From positions 1 to 64,000 of the forward strand of contig CAYXVZ010000017.1 in assembly GCA_964468345.1 (NCBI GenBank): a stretch of 64,000 nucleotides of DNA. The letters run 5' to 3'. Shown here in pieces: positions 17,803 through 27,574 of the stretch. A program made the position numbers and the translations under genes. The stretch is from DALYLB01 sp964468345 (GTDB lineage: Bacteria; Acidobacteriota; Blastocatellia; RBC074). A model generated the notes under the pieces. The model was not told the DNA's origin. It saw only the letters and a list, made by a program, of their open reading frames with translations, and searched no databases. Within the stretch, counting starts at the first letter, position 1. Every line of letters starts with the position of its first letter.

Positions 17803-19074
17803 ATGCAAAATCAAAAAACATTGCGACGAGTAGTTGTGACGGGGATCGGATGCGTCAGTCCGATCGGCATTGGCCGCGAGCAGTTCTGGCAGGCAGTGCG
17901 CGAGGGGCGCAGCGGCATCAGCGGCATCACCCGCTTCGATGCGTCCGATCTCCCGGTGCGAATCGCGGGGGAAATCAAAGATTTCGATGCCGATCAATTC
18001 ATCCCGCCCAAGGATCGCCAGCATGTTTCGCATGCCGTGGCCTATGCCATCGCGGCGGCGGGGCTGACCTTTGAGGATGCGGGGCTTTGTCCGCAGAAAA
18101 TGAGCCTCGATGAGCGCCGCGACATCGGCATTATTCTGGGCAGCGGCGGCGCCAGTTTGAGTTTTATCGAAAAGCAATACCGGTATTACTTTGCGAACGA
18201 AGCCAAAAAAGCCAGCATTTATTCCATTCCGACGGCGACGCCGGGGTCGCTGCCTTCCGAAGTTTCGATGCCCTTCGGCATCAAGGGATTCAGCCATCTG
18301 ATTTCGACGGGATGCACTTCATCGACGGACGCGATCAATTACGCCGCGCAGAACATCGCCATGGGACGCATCAATCAGGTGCTGACGGGCGGCATCGATG
18401 CGCCGCTCGCCCACAGCATCGTGCTCGGATTTTGCGTGATGAAGGTCATGACGACTTCGTGGAATGATGACCCGGCCCGCGGATCGCGGCCGTTCAGCAA
18501 GGATCGCGACGGATTCGTTGTGGCCGAGGGCGCGTATCTGTTCCTGCTCGAAGAACTCGAACATGCGCGCAATCGGGGCGCGCGCATTTACGGCGAGATC
18601 GTCGGCTATGGCTCGACCTGCGATGCGCATCATCGCGTGCGCCTGGATGAGAGCGGCATCGAGCCGGCCCGCGCAATGACGACGGCCATGGCCGATGCGG
18701 GCGTGAGTCCCGAATCGATCGACTATATCAATCTGCACGGGACTTCGACCGATCTCAACGATCGCATCGAAACGCGCGCCGTGAAAATCGCCATGGGGGA
18801 CCGCGCCGCGCACATCCCGATGAGCGCGACCAAGTCGATGATCGGACATCCCCAGGGCGCTTCCGGCGCGGCGGGCCTGATGGCGACCCTCGGCGGCATG
18901 AATCTCGGCTTTTTGCCGCCGACAATTAACCTCGACGAAGCCGACCCCGAATGCGATCTCGATTATGTCCCGAATAAATCGCGCCCGGCCGAAATCAATA
19001 CGGCGCTCTGCAATTGCATCGGCTTCGGCTCGAAAAATTCGGCCCTGGTCGTTAAGCGGTGGATGGAAGAGTAG
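17803..19074 (+). CDS. fabF: Beta-ketoacyl-ACP synthase II
   Basis: Elongating condensing enzyme of type II fatty-acid synthesis. The 423-residue thiolase-fold protein has the nucleophile Cys171 in ISTGCTSSTDA and the two catalytic histidines in NLHGTSTDLND and MIGHPQGASGAAG, with the lysine of SATKSMIGH. GGGAG stands before the ATG. It lies 28 bp after dcd on the same strand and may be co-transcribed. A secondary-metabolite ketosynthase is possible since no acyl carrier protein or other fab genes are adjacent, and a SAM methyltransferase follows. Confidence 0.9.
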   Translation: MQNQKTLRRVVVTGIGCVSPIGIGREQFWQAVREGRSGISGITRFDASDLPVRIAGEIKDFDADQFIPPKDRQHVSHAVAYAIAAAGLTFEDAGLCPQKMSLDERRDIGIILGSGGASLSFIEKQYRYYFANEAKKASIYSIPTATPGSLPSEVSMPFGIKGFSHLISTGCTSSTDAINYAAQNIAMGRINQVLTGGIDAPLAHSIVLGFCVMKVMTTSWNDDPARGSRPFSKDRDGFVVAEGAYLFLLEELEHARNRGARIYGEIVGYGSTCDAHHRVRLDESGIEPARAMTTAMADAGVSPESIDYINLHGTSTDLNDRIETRAVKIAMGDRAAHIPMSATKSMIGHPQGASGAAGLMATLGGMNLGFLPPTINLDEADPECDLDYVPNKSRPAEINTALCNCIGFGSKNSALVVKRWMEE

Positions 19075-19077
19075 GGA

Positions 19078-19136
19078 AGTCCTGAGTCCCGAGTCCTGAG
19101 TCTGGACTTCGGACCCGGGACTCGGGACTTTGGACC
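19078..19136. repeat. Hairpin, GAGTCCTGAGTCCCGAGTC word
   Basis: Left AGTCCTGAGTCCCGAGTC-type units pair with right GGACCCGGGACTCGGGACTT. The element begins 4 bp after the fabF stop and ends a few bases before the next ATG. Confidence 0.8.
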
Positions 19137-19139
19137 AAA

Positions 19140-19853
19140 ATGCAGAATTTTGCCCAGCGAAGCAACGAAGCCGAATTGATGGATGGGACGGATTATTCCG
19201 TCGAGGAGCTGGTCGAGAATCTGGCCGACCTGCGAAGGGTCAATCAATGGCTGGGCGGAAAGGGCGCGCTGACCCGGCATCTGTTTCCGATGGTTGAGCG
19301 CCTGGTCGCGGCTGATGCATCGCGAACGATTCGTATGCTCGATGTCGGCACGGGGTCGGCCGATATTCCCGTTCGCATTGTCGAATGGGCGCGCCGCCGC
19401 CGCATCCGGCTTGAATTTGTCGTAATCGATTTGAACGAAATCGCCGCCCGGGAAGCCCGGTTGCAGACGCCGGGGTATCCCGAGATTCGCGTGATGCGCG
19501 CCGATGCGATGAACCTGCCGTTTGAAGAGGGCAGCTTCGATTTTGTGATCGCCTCGCTGTTTCTTCATCATTTCGAAACGCCGGCGGCCGCAACCCTGTT
19601 GCGTAGCTTCGCGCGCGCCGCGCGCACGGCGTTCCTGATCAATGATCTGCGCCGCCATCCCATTGCTTATTACTCGATCCGAGTGCTCACCCATCTTTTC
19701 ACGCAGAACCGGCTGGTGCGAAATGACGCGGCCGTATCGGTGCTGCGCGGCTTTGTGGATCATGACATCGCGGAGATCGAGGAGGCTGCACAAGTTCGCT
19801 TGCAGGTCTTTCGCCATTTTCCTTATCGATACGTTTTGATCGGCACACCGTGA
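19140..19853 (+). CDS. SAM-dependent methyltransferase, class I
   Basis: Rossmann-fold methyltransferase with motif I MLDVGTGSADIP, an acidic residue at the end of strand 2 (FVVIDLNEIA), AMNLPFEEGSFDFVIASLFLHHF as motif II-III, and NDLRRHPIAYYSIRVLTHLF. Such enzymes often accompany ketosynthase or polyketide genes, and this one follows fabF directly, so a polyketide or lipid O- or C-methylation is conceivable; the substrate is unknown. The ATG at 19140 has no Shine-Dalgarno sequence because the hairpin occupies that space. ATG at 19179 (MDGTDYSVEE) is a credible alternative start. Confidence 0.85.
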   Translation: MQNFAQRSNEAELMDGTDYSVEELVENLADLRRVNQWLGGKGALTRHLFPMVERLVAADASRTIRMLDVGTGSADIPVRIVEWARRRRIRLEFVVIDLNEIAAREARLQTPGYPEIRVMRADAMNLPFEEGSFDFVIASLFLHHFETPAAATLLRSFARAARTAFLINDLRRHPIAYYSIRVLTHLFTQNRLVRNDAAVSVLRGFVDHDIAEIEEAAQVRLQVFRHFPYRYVLIGTP

Positions 19854-19882
19854 GTTTTGCCGGCTCGATCCGGAAGCCAGAC

Positions 19883-19935
19883 ATGGAGGTCAGAAAATTG
19901 GTTCTTCCCGGCAGAAACCATTTTTCTGACCTTCA
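19883..19935. repeat. Hairpin after the methyltransferase gene
   Basis: Arms of about 22 bp (GAGGTCAGAAAATTGGTT against AACCATTTTTCTGACCTTC) with a GC-rich loop, followed by TTTTTCTGTAT. It could act as a terminator upstream of pyrE. Confidence 0.75.
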
Positions 19936-19985
19936 TTTTTCTGTATAAAACATCTTTTGATCTTATTTTTCTTTTTGGAGTGACC

Positions 19986-20567
19986 ATGACCGCTGAGGAA
20001 GTCCTCAAAACTTTTGAAGAGAATCAGGCCCTGCTCAAGGGACATTTTTTGCTATCTTCCGGATTGCATAGCAATCGTTATTTGCAGTGCGCCCTGGTGC
20101 TGCAACATCCGGCCGTCGCAGAGCGCCTTTGCGCGGAACTGGCCGCCAAGGCCCGCGCGGATGCCGCCATCAGTTCCATCGATCTGGTGATCGCGCCCGC
20201 GCTGGGCGGCGTCATCGTGGCGCATGAAGTCGCCCGCGCGCTGGGCGTGCGCGCGCTGTTCACCGAACGGCAGGAAAGCGCGATGACGCTGCGCCGCGGC
20301 TTTCAGATCGCGCCCGGCGAACGCTGCTTCGTCGTTGAAGACGTCGTCACCACCGGCGGATCCACCCGCGAAGTCATGGCCGTCGTCGAAGCCCTGGGCG
20401 GCAAAAACGTCGGCGCCGGCTCCCTGATCGATCGCAGCGGCGGCGCCGTCGATCTCGGCGTTCCGCGCCACGCCCTCGCCGTGCTCGAAGTGCCGACCTA
20501 TAAGCCCGAAGACTGCCCGATGTGCAAAGAAGGCTCCGTCGCCATCAAGCCCGGCAGCCGGAAATAA
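19986..20567 (+). CDS. pyrE: Orotate phosphoribosyltransferase
   Basis: Joins orotate to PRPP in pyrimidine synthesis. The 193-residue protein starts MTAEEVLKTFEENQALLKGHF, has LSSGLHSNRYLQC (orotate side), DLVIAPALGGVIVAHEVARAL and the PRPP-binding signature CFVVEDVVTTGGSTREV. The C-terminal CPMCKEGSVAIKPGSRK is typical of the subgroup of this length. TTGGAG precedes the ATG at 19986; the longer open frame covers a hairpin. Confidence 0.93.
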   Translation: MTAEEVLKTFEENQALLKGHFLLSSGLHSNRYLQCALVLQHPAVAERLCAELAAKARADAAISSIDLVIAPALGGVIVAHEVARALGVRALFTERQESAMTLRRGFQIAPGERCFVVEDVVTTGGSTREVMAVVEALGGKNVGAGSLIDRSGGAVDLGVPRHALAVLEVPTYKPEDCPMCKEGSVAIKPGSRK

Positions 20568-20587
20568 CTCCAGGGAAAGTCTCCTCT

Positions 20588-20693
20588 TCTCGGTAGGACA
20601 GGTTCCCAACCTGTCCTACCAATATAGAGCGTAATCGATTTTCTGAAAGTTGCCCTGTCCGGTAGTACAGGTTGAGAACCTGTCCTACCGAGA
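20588..20693. repeat. Paired palindromes, GGTAGGACAGGTTCCCAACC word
   Basis: Two palindromes, 20588-20620 and 20661-20693, are each self-complementary (TAGGACAGGTT with AACCTGTCCTA) and also complementary to each other, so they can form two small hairpins or one large one. The same AGGTTCCCAACCTG core appears twice at 51975-52071. Confidence 0.88.
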
Positions 20694-20746
20694 AAGAAAG
20701 TTGTGCCCGCACCATATTTTTAAATCTGCTTTATATCAAAAAGTAC

Positions 20747-20776
20747 TTGACGAAAACTTTATCCGAAGCGTAGCAT
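20747..20776 (+). promoter_or_regulatory. Candidate sigma-70 promoter of truA
   Basis: TTGACG (20747-20752, 5/6) and TAGCAT (20771-20776, 4/6) with an 18-bp spacer, in an AT-rich stretch about 25 bp upstream of the truA ATG. Confidence 0.45.
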
Positions 20777-20798
20777 CACGCACGAATTCCGGAAGCGT

Positions 20799-21536
<738 letters not shown>

Positions 21537-21608
21537 ACGCCTGCTTGGTCAGAGATATAACGCAGCTACAATAATCTACAAATTTTAAGGCAAACGGCGG
21601 CACCCAAG

Positions 21609-22415
21609 ATGCTGGAAGACTTCGTTGGACACATCGAGCCGGGTTCGCGAGACGAACACCTGCTTAAACAAATCGACTTCACGCGCTTACCGCGCCATGT
21701 GGCGGTGATTATGGATGGGAACGGCCGCTGGGCCAAGCGGCGTCTGATGCCGCGCGTGGCGGGTCATCGAGCCGGCGTGGATGCCGTTCGGGCAACGGTC
21801 GACACGTGCGCGCGCCTCGGCATCGAGGTTCTCACTCTGTACGCTTTTTCGGTGGAAAACTGGAAACGGCCGCCCTTCGAGATCGAAGCGCTGATGACGT
21901 TCTTGAAAGAGTATCTGCGCAAGGAAATCGAAAACATTCATCGGAACAACATTCGCTTTCAAACCATCGGCCGGACATCGGACCTGGATGAGTCGGTGCA
22001 GTTCGAATTGCGCAGCGCGATTCGCAAGACGGCGAACAACACGGGGATGGTGCTCAACGTCGCGCTCAATTACGGCGGGCGGGTGGAACTGGTCGACGCG
22101 TTTCGCAAGATCTACGAAAAATTCGAACGCGAAGGCCGCAGCCCCGAATCGATTACCGAGGCCGAGATCGAACGCCACCTCTATACCGCGGATCTGCCCG
22201 ATCCGGATTTGATGATCCGCACGAGCGGCGAGCTTCGCATCAGCAATTTTCTTTTGTGGCAGATTGCCTATTCGGAAATTTACGTCACCGATACGCTGTG
22301 GCCCGATTTCCGGTGCCCGGATCTTTTTTCCGCCATCATCGACTTTCAAAAGCGCGAGCGCCGTTTTGGCGGCCTGGTCGAACCGGTCCGGCGGGCTGTG
22401 GTTAATGCATCATAA
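21609..22415 (+). CDS. uppS: Isoprenyl transferase (undecaprenyl diphosphate synthase)
   Basis: cis-Prenyltransferase producing the C55 carrier lipid for cell-wall synthesis. Conserved region I is VAVIMDGNGRWAKRR with catalytic Asp36; GHRAGVDAVR, LYAFSVENWKRP and the C-terminal PDLMIRTSGELRISNFLLWQIAYSE with FRCP complete the family pattern. The 268 residues include an N-terminal extension of about 25, which makes the exact start uncertain. It begins the uppS-cdsA-dxr series, an order common in bacteria. Its TAA stop is the first codon of a TAAGGCAGGGGC repeat. Confidence 0.94.
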   Translation: MLEDFVGHIEPGSRDEHLLKQIDFTRLPRHVAVIMDGNGRWAKRRLMPRVAGHRAGVDAVRATVDTCARLGIEVLTLYAFSVENWKRPPFEIEALMTFLKEYLRKEIENIHRNNIRFQTIGRTSDLDESVQFELRSAIRKTANNTGMVLNVALNYGGRVELVDAFRKIYEKFEREGRSPESITEAEIERHLYTADLPDPDLMIRTSGELRISNFLLWQIAYSEIYVTDTLWPDFRCPDLFSAIIDFQKRERRFGGLVEPVRRAVVNAS

Positions 22416-22498
22416 GGCAGGGGCAAGGGGAGAGGGATTAGGGGCGAGTAAAGAACTCATCCCTCGCCCCTACCCCCTCGCCCCCTCGCCCCTTTCTT
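22413..22498. repeat. Hairpin between uppS and cdsA, TAAGGCAGGGGC word
   Basis: The left arm starts with the uppS stop codon (TAAGGCAGGGGCAAGGGG), and the right arm (CTCGCCCCTACCCCCTCG...) ends 2 bp before the cdsA ATG, so the element fills the entire gap. Same family as 11.7-11.9 and 62.1-62.3 kb. Confidence 0.9.
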
Positions 22499-22499
22499 C

Positions 22500-23306
22500 A
22501 TGGCACGTGTTCTCACCGCAATCATCTTTTTGCCCATCCTCTTTTCCGCCCTCTGGCTGGGAGCGCCGATCTGGTTTGTAGCGATCGCGAGCGCCGGCAT
22601 TCTGCTGGGATTGTATGAATATTACCGATTAGCCAAACAGGACGGCCTGATTCGTGGATTGATTGCGGCGGCGGCGATGCTCGCCGCTTTTTATTTTCAG
22701 CAGCATGCGCTGTTGTCCGCGATCATTGCGGCGCTGGTCATTGTGGAGTTGCTGGTGCAGCTCTTTGTGCATGGCGGAGACGACGATTTCACCGAGATGC
22801 TGCATCGGGTCTCGGTCGGCGTGTTCGGCGTGTTGTATATCGGCCTGCTCGGCGGTTATATCGTCGCCATTCGCGTGATCGAAAGCCCCATCCCTTATCT
22901 GCCGGCGAAGCTGCTGACGCTGTTTTTCCTGATCGTTTTCGGGGGCGATACGGGCGCCTATTACACGGGCCGCAGCATCGGCCGGCGAAAGCTCGCGCCC
23001 AAGGTGAGCCCCGGCAAAACGATCGAGGGCCTGTTCGGCGGCCTTGCAGGCAACATCGTGGCGGTCCTGCTCGCGCACTACTGGTTCTTTCCGGAACTGC
23101 CGCTGCTGTACGGCATTCCGCTGGCCCTCGTGATGGGCCTGCTCGGCGTGGTCGGGGATCTCTGCGAATCCATGCTCAAGCGCGGCGCGAAGGCCAAGGA
23201 CGCCGGAAAACTGATCCCAGGTCATGGTGGCCTTCTCGACCGGCTTGATAGTATGCTGTTCAATGCGCCCGTGCTTTTCTATTTTTATATTGTATTTCTG
23301 AAGTGA
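22500..23306 (+). CDS. cdsA: Phosphatidate cytidylyltransferase
   Basis: Integral membrane enzyme that makes CDP-diacylglycerol for phospholipid synthesis. The 268-residue protein has about seven or eight hydrophobic segments. The family signature stretches are VSPGKTIEGLFGGLAGN and, near the C-terminus, GVVGDLCESMLKRGAKAKDAG with LIPGHGGLLDRLDSM. The ATG at 22500 lies immediately after the hairpin, so there is no separate ribosome-binding site. It is co-directional with uppS and dxr. Confidence 0.93.
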   Translation: MARVLTAIIFLPILFSALWLGAPIWFVAIASAGILLGLYEYYRLAKQDGLIRGLIAAAAMLAAFYFQQHALLSAIIAALVIVELLVQLFVHGGDDDFTEMLHRVSVGVFGVLYIGLLGGYIVAIRVIESPIPYLPAKLLTLFFLIVFGGDTGAYYTGRSIGRRKLAPKVSPGKTIEGLFGGLAGNIVAVLLAHYWFFPELPLLYGIPLALVMGLLGVVGDLCESMLKRGAKAKDAGKLIPGHGGLLDRLDSMLFNAPVLFYFYIVFLK

Positions 23307-23428
23307 GTCGGCAGGAGGCAGCGGCAGTCGGCAGGTTCTCGCCGAGATTGCAAACCGCCTTGAGCCGATTCAGATTTTCAGGAGGTTCCGGCAGAAAACC
23401 TGCCGACTGCCGCTGCCTCCTGCCTACT
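23307..23428. repeat. Hairpin between cdsA and dxr, GGCAGGAGGCAGCGGCAG word
   Basis: Left arm 23307-23345 and right arm 23390-23428 are near-perfect complements made of GGCAGGAGGCAGCGGCAG and GTCGGCAGGTT units. The right arm ends 5 bp before the dxr ATG. Confidence 0.9.
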
Positions 23429-23433
23429 GATTT

Positions 23434-24618
<1,185 letters not shown>

Positions 24619-24696
24619 TGTGCTACTGTACCCAGGTTATATTTCCCGCAGTACCACCTTGTATTAAAACAACGTTGCAATTCGCACCCAGGATCG

Positions 24697-27444
24697 ATGA
24701 CGCCGGAACGGTATCGACGGATTGGAGAACTTTTTGACGAGGCGCTGGAACGCGCTCCGGCGGAGCGCGTTCCCTGGCTGCGAGAGGCATGCGGCGCGGA
24801 TGACGAACTCTATGCCGCCGTCGAAAAGCTCCTGGCGAGCGAAAATCAGGCCAATAACTTTCTCTCGCGCCCGGCGCTCGATGTCGCGGCATCCCAGCTG
24901 GCTGGCCAGCCGCCGGCCTCGCTCGTAGGAAAACAATTCGGCCGCTATCGCATCCTTTCCCGGCTCGGCGCGGGCGGCATGGGAGAAGTCTATTGCGCCG
25001 AGGACGCCACGCTGCGCCGCAAGATCGCGTTGAAGATTCTGCCGCCGTTGATCGGGCGGGATGCGGAACGACGCCGTCGTTTCGAACAGGAGGCGGTCGC
25101 GGCCTCCGCCTTGAATCATCCGAACATCATGACGATTCACGAGTTCGGCGTGGATGGCGAAATCTGCTATCTCGTCGCGGAACTGGTGCAGGGCGAAACG
25201 CTGCGCGATCGTTTGCGCAATGGTCCGCTTGCTCTTCCGGCAGCGATCGATATCGTGAAGCAGGTTGCCATTGCCCTCGAAGCCGCCCATGAGGCCGGGA
25301 TCGTTCATCGCGACATCAAGCCGGAAAACGTCATGATTCGTCCGGACGGTCTCGTGAAAGTGCTCGATTTCGGTCTCGCCAAGATGAATGAATTGCGGAG
25401 TGCGGATTTCGGATTGCGGAATGAAAACGCCGGCAATGCGAACGCAACGAATTCCCAATCCACCTTGCATCTTGAAGACAGGCGCAATCCGCAATCCGCA
25501 ATCCACCATCCGCAATTGACCGCCCCCGGCGCCGTGATGGGAACGCCCGCGTATATGTCGCCTGAACAGGCGCGCGGCATGTCCATCGATGCGCGGACCG
25601 ATCTCTGGAGCCTGGGCGTTATTCTTTTTGAAATCTTGGCCGGGAGGCGTCCGTTCGGCGGGAAAACGCCGGGCGATGTGATCGATTCCGTGCTCTCGGC
25701 CAAAACGCCGCTGCTTTCGTCGCAGGCGAAGAACATTCCGCCGGAACTCGAATCGCTGGTTGCAACGGCGCTTTCCAAAGACGCGGCGGGCCGCTATCAA
25801 TCCGCGAAACAAATGCGGGCGGATCTTGAGAAGCTTCAAAAGCAAAATGAATCCGGCAAGAGCCCGGGCCAGACGACGGTCGTCGATCCGGATTTGGTCG
25901 TCACGAAAGAGCAGAAGGTTTTCGTTACGGAACAGGCCGATGGGACGAACACCTTGCCGCGGCTCTTGTCCCGTCGCGGGATGTTGCTTGCGACGTTGAG
26001 CCTGTTGGCGGTCCTTTCCGCCGCGCTGTATTTCGTTTTTCTTTTCCCGCGAAACAAACCGGGCATCGATTCGATCGCCGTGCTGCCGTTCGAAAACACC
26101 AGCGGGAATCCCGACCTCGCGCTGGTGTCTGACGGCGTGAGCGAAGCGCTGATCGATCGGCTCTCGCAGTTGCCGCAGTTGAAAGTCATCTCGCGAAGTT
26201 CGAGCTTCACCTTTCGCGGCGCGAATCAGAACCTGCGCGAAGTGGCGAAAAAACTCGATGTGCGCGCGATCGTCACGGGCACCGTGTCCCGGGTCGGCGA
26301 GGAACTGGTTATTCGCGTCGACGTGGTGGATGCGGTCGAGAACACGCAACTGACCGGCGGGCAATTCCGGCGAAAGGCCGACGATCTGCTCGGCGTGCAG
26401 ACTGAGGTCGCGCAGATCACGTCGAAAAACCTGCAGCTCAAGCTGACCTCCAACCAATCGAAACGCCTCGCCGAAAACGGAACGGAAAACTCCGATGCTT
26501 ATCGCTATTACCTCAGCGGCCTTGTGGAACTCAACGGGCCCCAGGACGTGCGGAGCCCTGCCCTCGAACATTTCGAGCAGGCCGTCAAGATCGATCCGGA
26601 GTTCGCCCCGGCCCACACCGAAATCGCCTGGGTATACTGGTCCCGCGCCAATAACAGCGGCGATCCGCAAACCCTGATGCCGAAAGCGAAAGAGGCGACC
26701 GAACGCGCCCTCGCCATCGATCCGGAACTCGCCAAAGCTCACGTTCTGAAGGCGCTGATCAATGAAGATGAATTCGATTGGCAGGGCGCGGAGCGGGAAT
26801 ACAAACGCGCGATCGAATTGAGCCCGAGCCTCGATTTCGCCCGTAATAACTATGCCTTCTTTCTCTCGGTCATGGGGCGACAGGACGAAGCTCTTGCCCA
26901 GCTCGAACAACAGCGCGTCCGCGATCCGATTCATCAGCGCCTGACCTTGCTTCAGAAAGGCCTTGTGCTGACCCAGGCGAGACGATTCGATGACGCTCTC
27001 AAGGCCTATCAGGAGGCGCAGGCCGCCGAACCGGCGCGGGAGTTGCCCTCTTTTTCCTTAGGCTATGCCTATGCGGGCAAAGGGAACTATGCCGAAGCCG
27101 CGGCCAATTATCGGAAATCCGTCAGCGCGCTCGGCGGCGAAGAGAAATATAGCCAGCCGCTTGTCTATCTTGCGGCGACGTATGCCGGCCTTCCCGAGAC
27201 ACGTCGCGAAGCCCAGATGCTGCTGCGAAAGATCGAAGCCATGCGGGAATACAAATCGCCCGCCCTGCTCGCCATGGTGTACGCCGCGCTCGAAGACAAT
27301 ACCAACGCCATGGCCTTGCTGGAGCAGGCTTACGTCAAACGCGATCCGCTGCTTCGTTTTATCGGCGTGGGCTATGAATATGACGGGCTTCGCAAGGATC
27401 CGCGCTTCGCGGCCTTGCTCAAGCGCCTGGGAATGGGGGGATAG
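24697..27444 (+). CDS. Membrane Ser/Thr protein kinase with TolB-like and TPR domains
   Basis: Signalling kinase of 915 residues. Residues 1-60 are the helical segment common before acidobacterial kinases (WLREACGADDELYAAVEKLL). The kinase domain (about 85-370) has GAGGMGEVY, HRDIKPENV, DFGLAK (Asp224) and GTPAYMSPEQ. One membrane segment lies near 430-452. The outer part starts with a TolB/FlgO-like alpha-beta domain (SIAVLPFENTSGNPDLALVSD) and continues with several TPRs to the C-terminus. The activation segment (Asp224 to about Glu290) is roughly twice the usual length because residues about 232-274 translate an inverted repeat of the intergenic style. AGGA precedes the ATG. The substrate and signal are unknown. 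Confidence 0.93.
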   Translation: MTPERYRRIGELFDEALERAPAERVPWLREACGADDELYAAVEKLLASENQANNFLSRPALDVAASQLAGQPPASLVGKQFGRYRILSRLGAGGMGEVYCAEDATLRRKIALKILPPLIGRDAERRRRFEQEAVAASALNHPNIMTIHEFGVDGEICYLVAELVQGETLRDRLRNGPLALPAAIDIVKQVAIALEAAHEAGIVHRDIKPENVMIRPDGLVKVLDFGLAKMNELRSADFGLRNENAGNANATNSQSTLHLEDRRNPQSAIHHPQLTAPGAVMGTPAYMSPEQARGMSIDARTDLWSLGVILFEILAGRRPFGGKTPGDVIDSVLSAKTPLLSSQAKNIPPELESLVATALSKDAAGRYQSAKQMRADLEKLQKQNESGKSPGQTTVVDPDLVVTKEQKVFVTEQADGTNTLPRLLSRRGMLLATLSLLAVLSAALYFVFLFPRNKPGIDSIAVLPFENTSGNPDLALVSDGVSEALIDRLSQLPQLKVISRSSSFTFRGANQNLREVAKKLDVRAIVTGTVSRVGEELVIRVDVVDAVENTQLTGGQFRRKADDLLGVQTEVAQITSKNLQLKLTSNQSKRLAENGTENSDAYRYYLSGLVELNGPQDVRSPALEHFEQAVKIDPEFAPAHTEIAWVYWSRANNSGDPQTLMPKAKEATERALAIDPELAKAHVLKALINEDEFDWQGAEREYKRAIELSPSLDFARNNYAFFLSVMGRQDEALAQLEQQRVRDPIHQRLTLLQKGLVLTQARRFDDALKAYQEAQAAEPARELPSFSLGYAYAGKGNYAEAAANYRKSVSALGGEEKYSQPLVYLAATYAGLPETRREAQMLLRKIEAMREYKSPALLAMVYAALEDNTNAMALLEQAYVKRDPLLRFIGVGYEYDGLRKDPRFAALLKRLGMGG
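25391..25517. repeat. Inverted repeat inside the kinase gene, ATTGCGGATTGCGG word
   Basis: Left arm 25391-25420 (AATTGCGGAGTGCGGATTTC and onward) and right arm about 25488-25517 are complementary at most of 30 positions, separated by about 67 bp. The length and frame keep the reading frame open. It is built like the intergenic elements but lies in the kinase activation segment. Confidence 0.8.
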
Positions 27445-27449
27445 AAGGA

Positions 27450-27562
27450 AACCAAAAGGCAAATATCAAAAAGCAAAAGGCAAGTGGGTAAATCGGAATG
27501 ATTTTTCCTGACGCTTTACGCCTTTACCTTTTGCTTCTTGATATTTGCCTTTTGCCTTTTGA
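27450..27562. repeat. Hairpin, CAAAAGGCAAATATCAAAAAG word family
   Basis: Arms of about 33 bp made of AAAAGGCAAA and ATCAAAAAGC units, with the complement on the right ending CTTTTGATT. It separates the kinase gene from the convergent peptidase gene. The word recurs at 31286-31342. Confidence 0.88.
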
Positions 27563-27574
27563 TTTTATTCCTGA

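Noticed and set aside
24664..26934. 756-codon open frame antisense to the kinase gene
   Set aside because: Shadow of the high-GC sense codons; the sense frame encodes a full kinase and TPR protein with a start signal.
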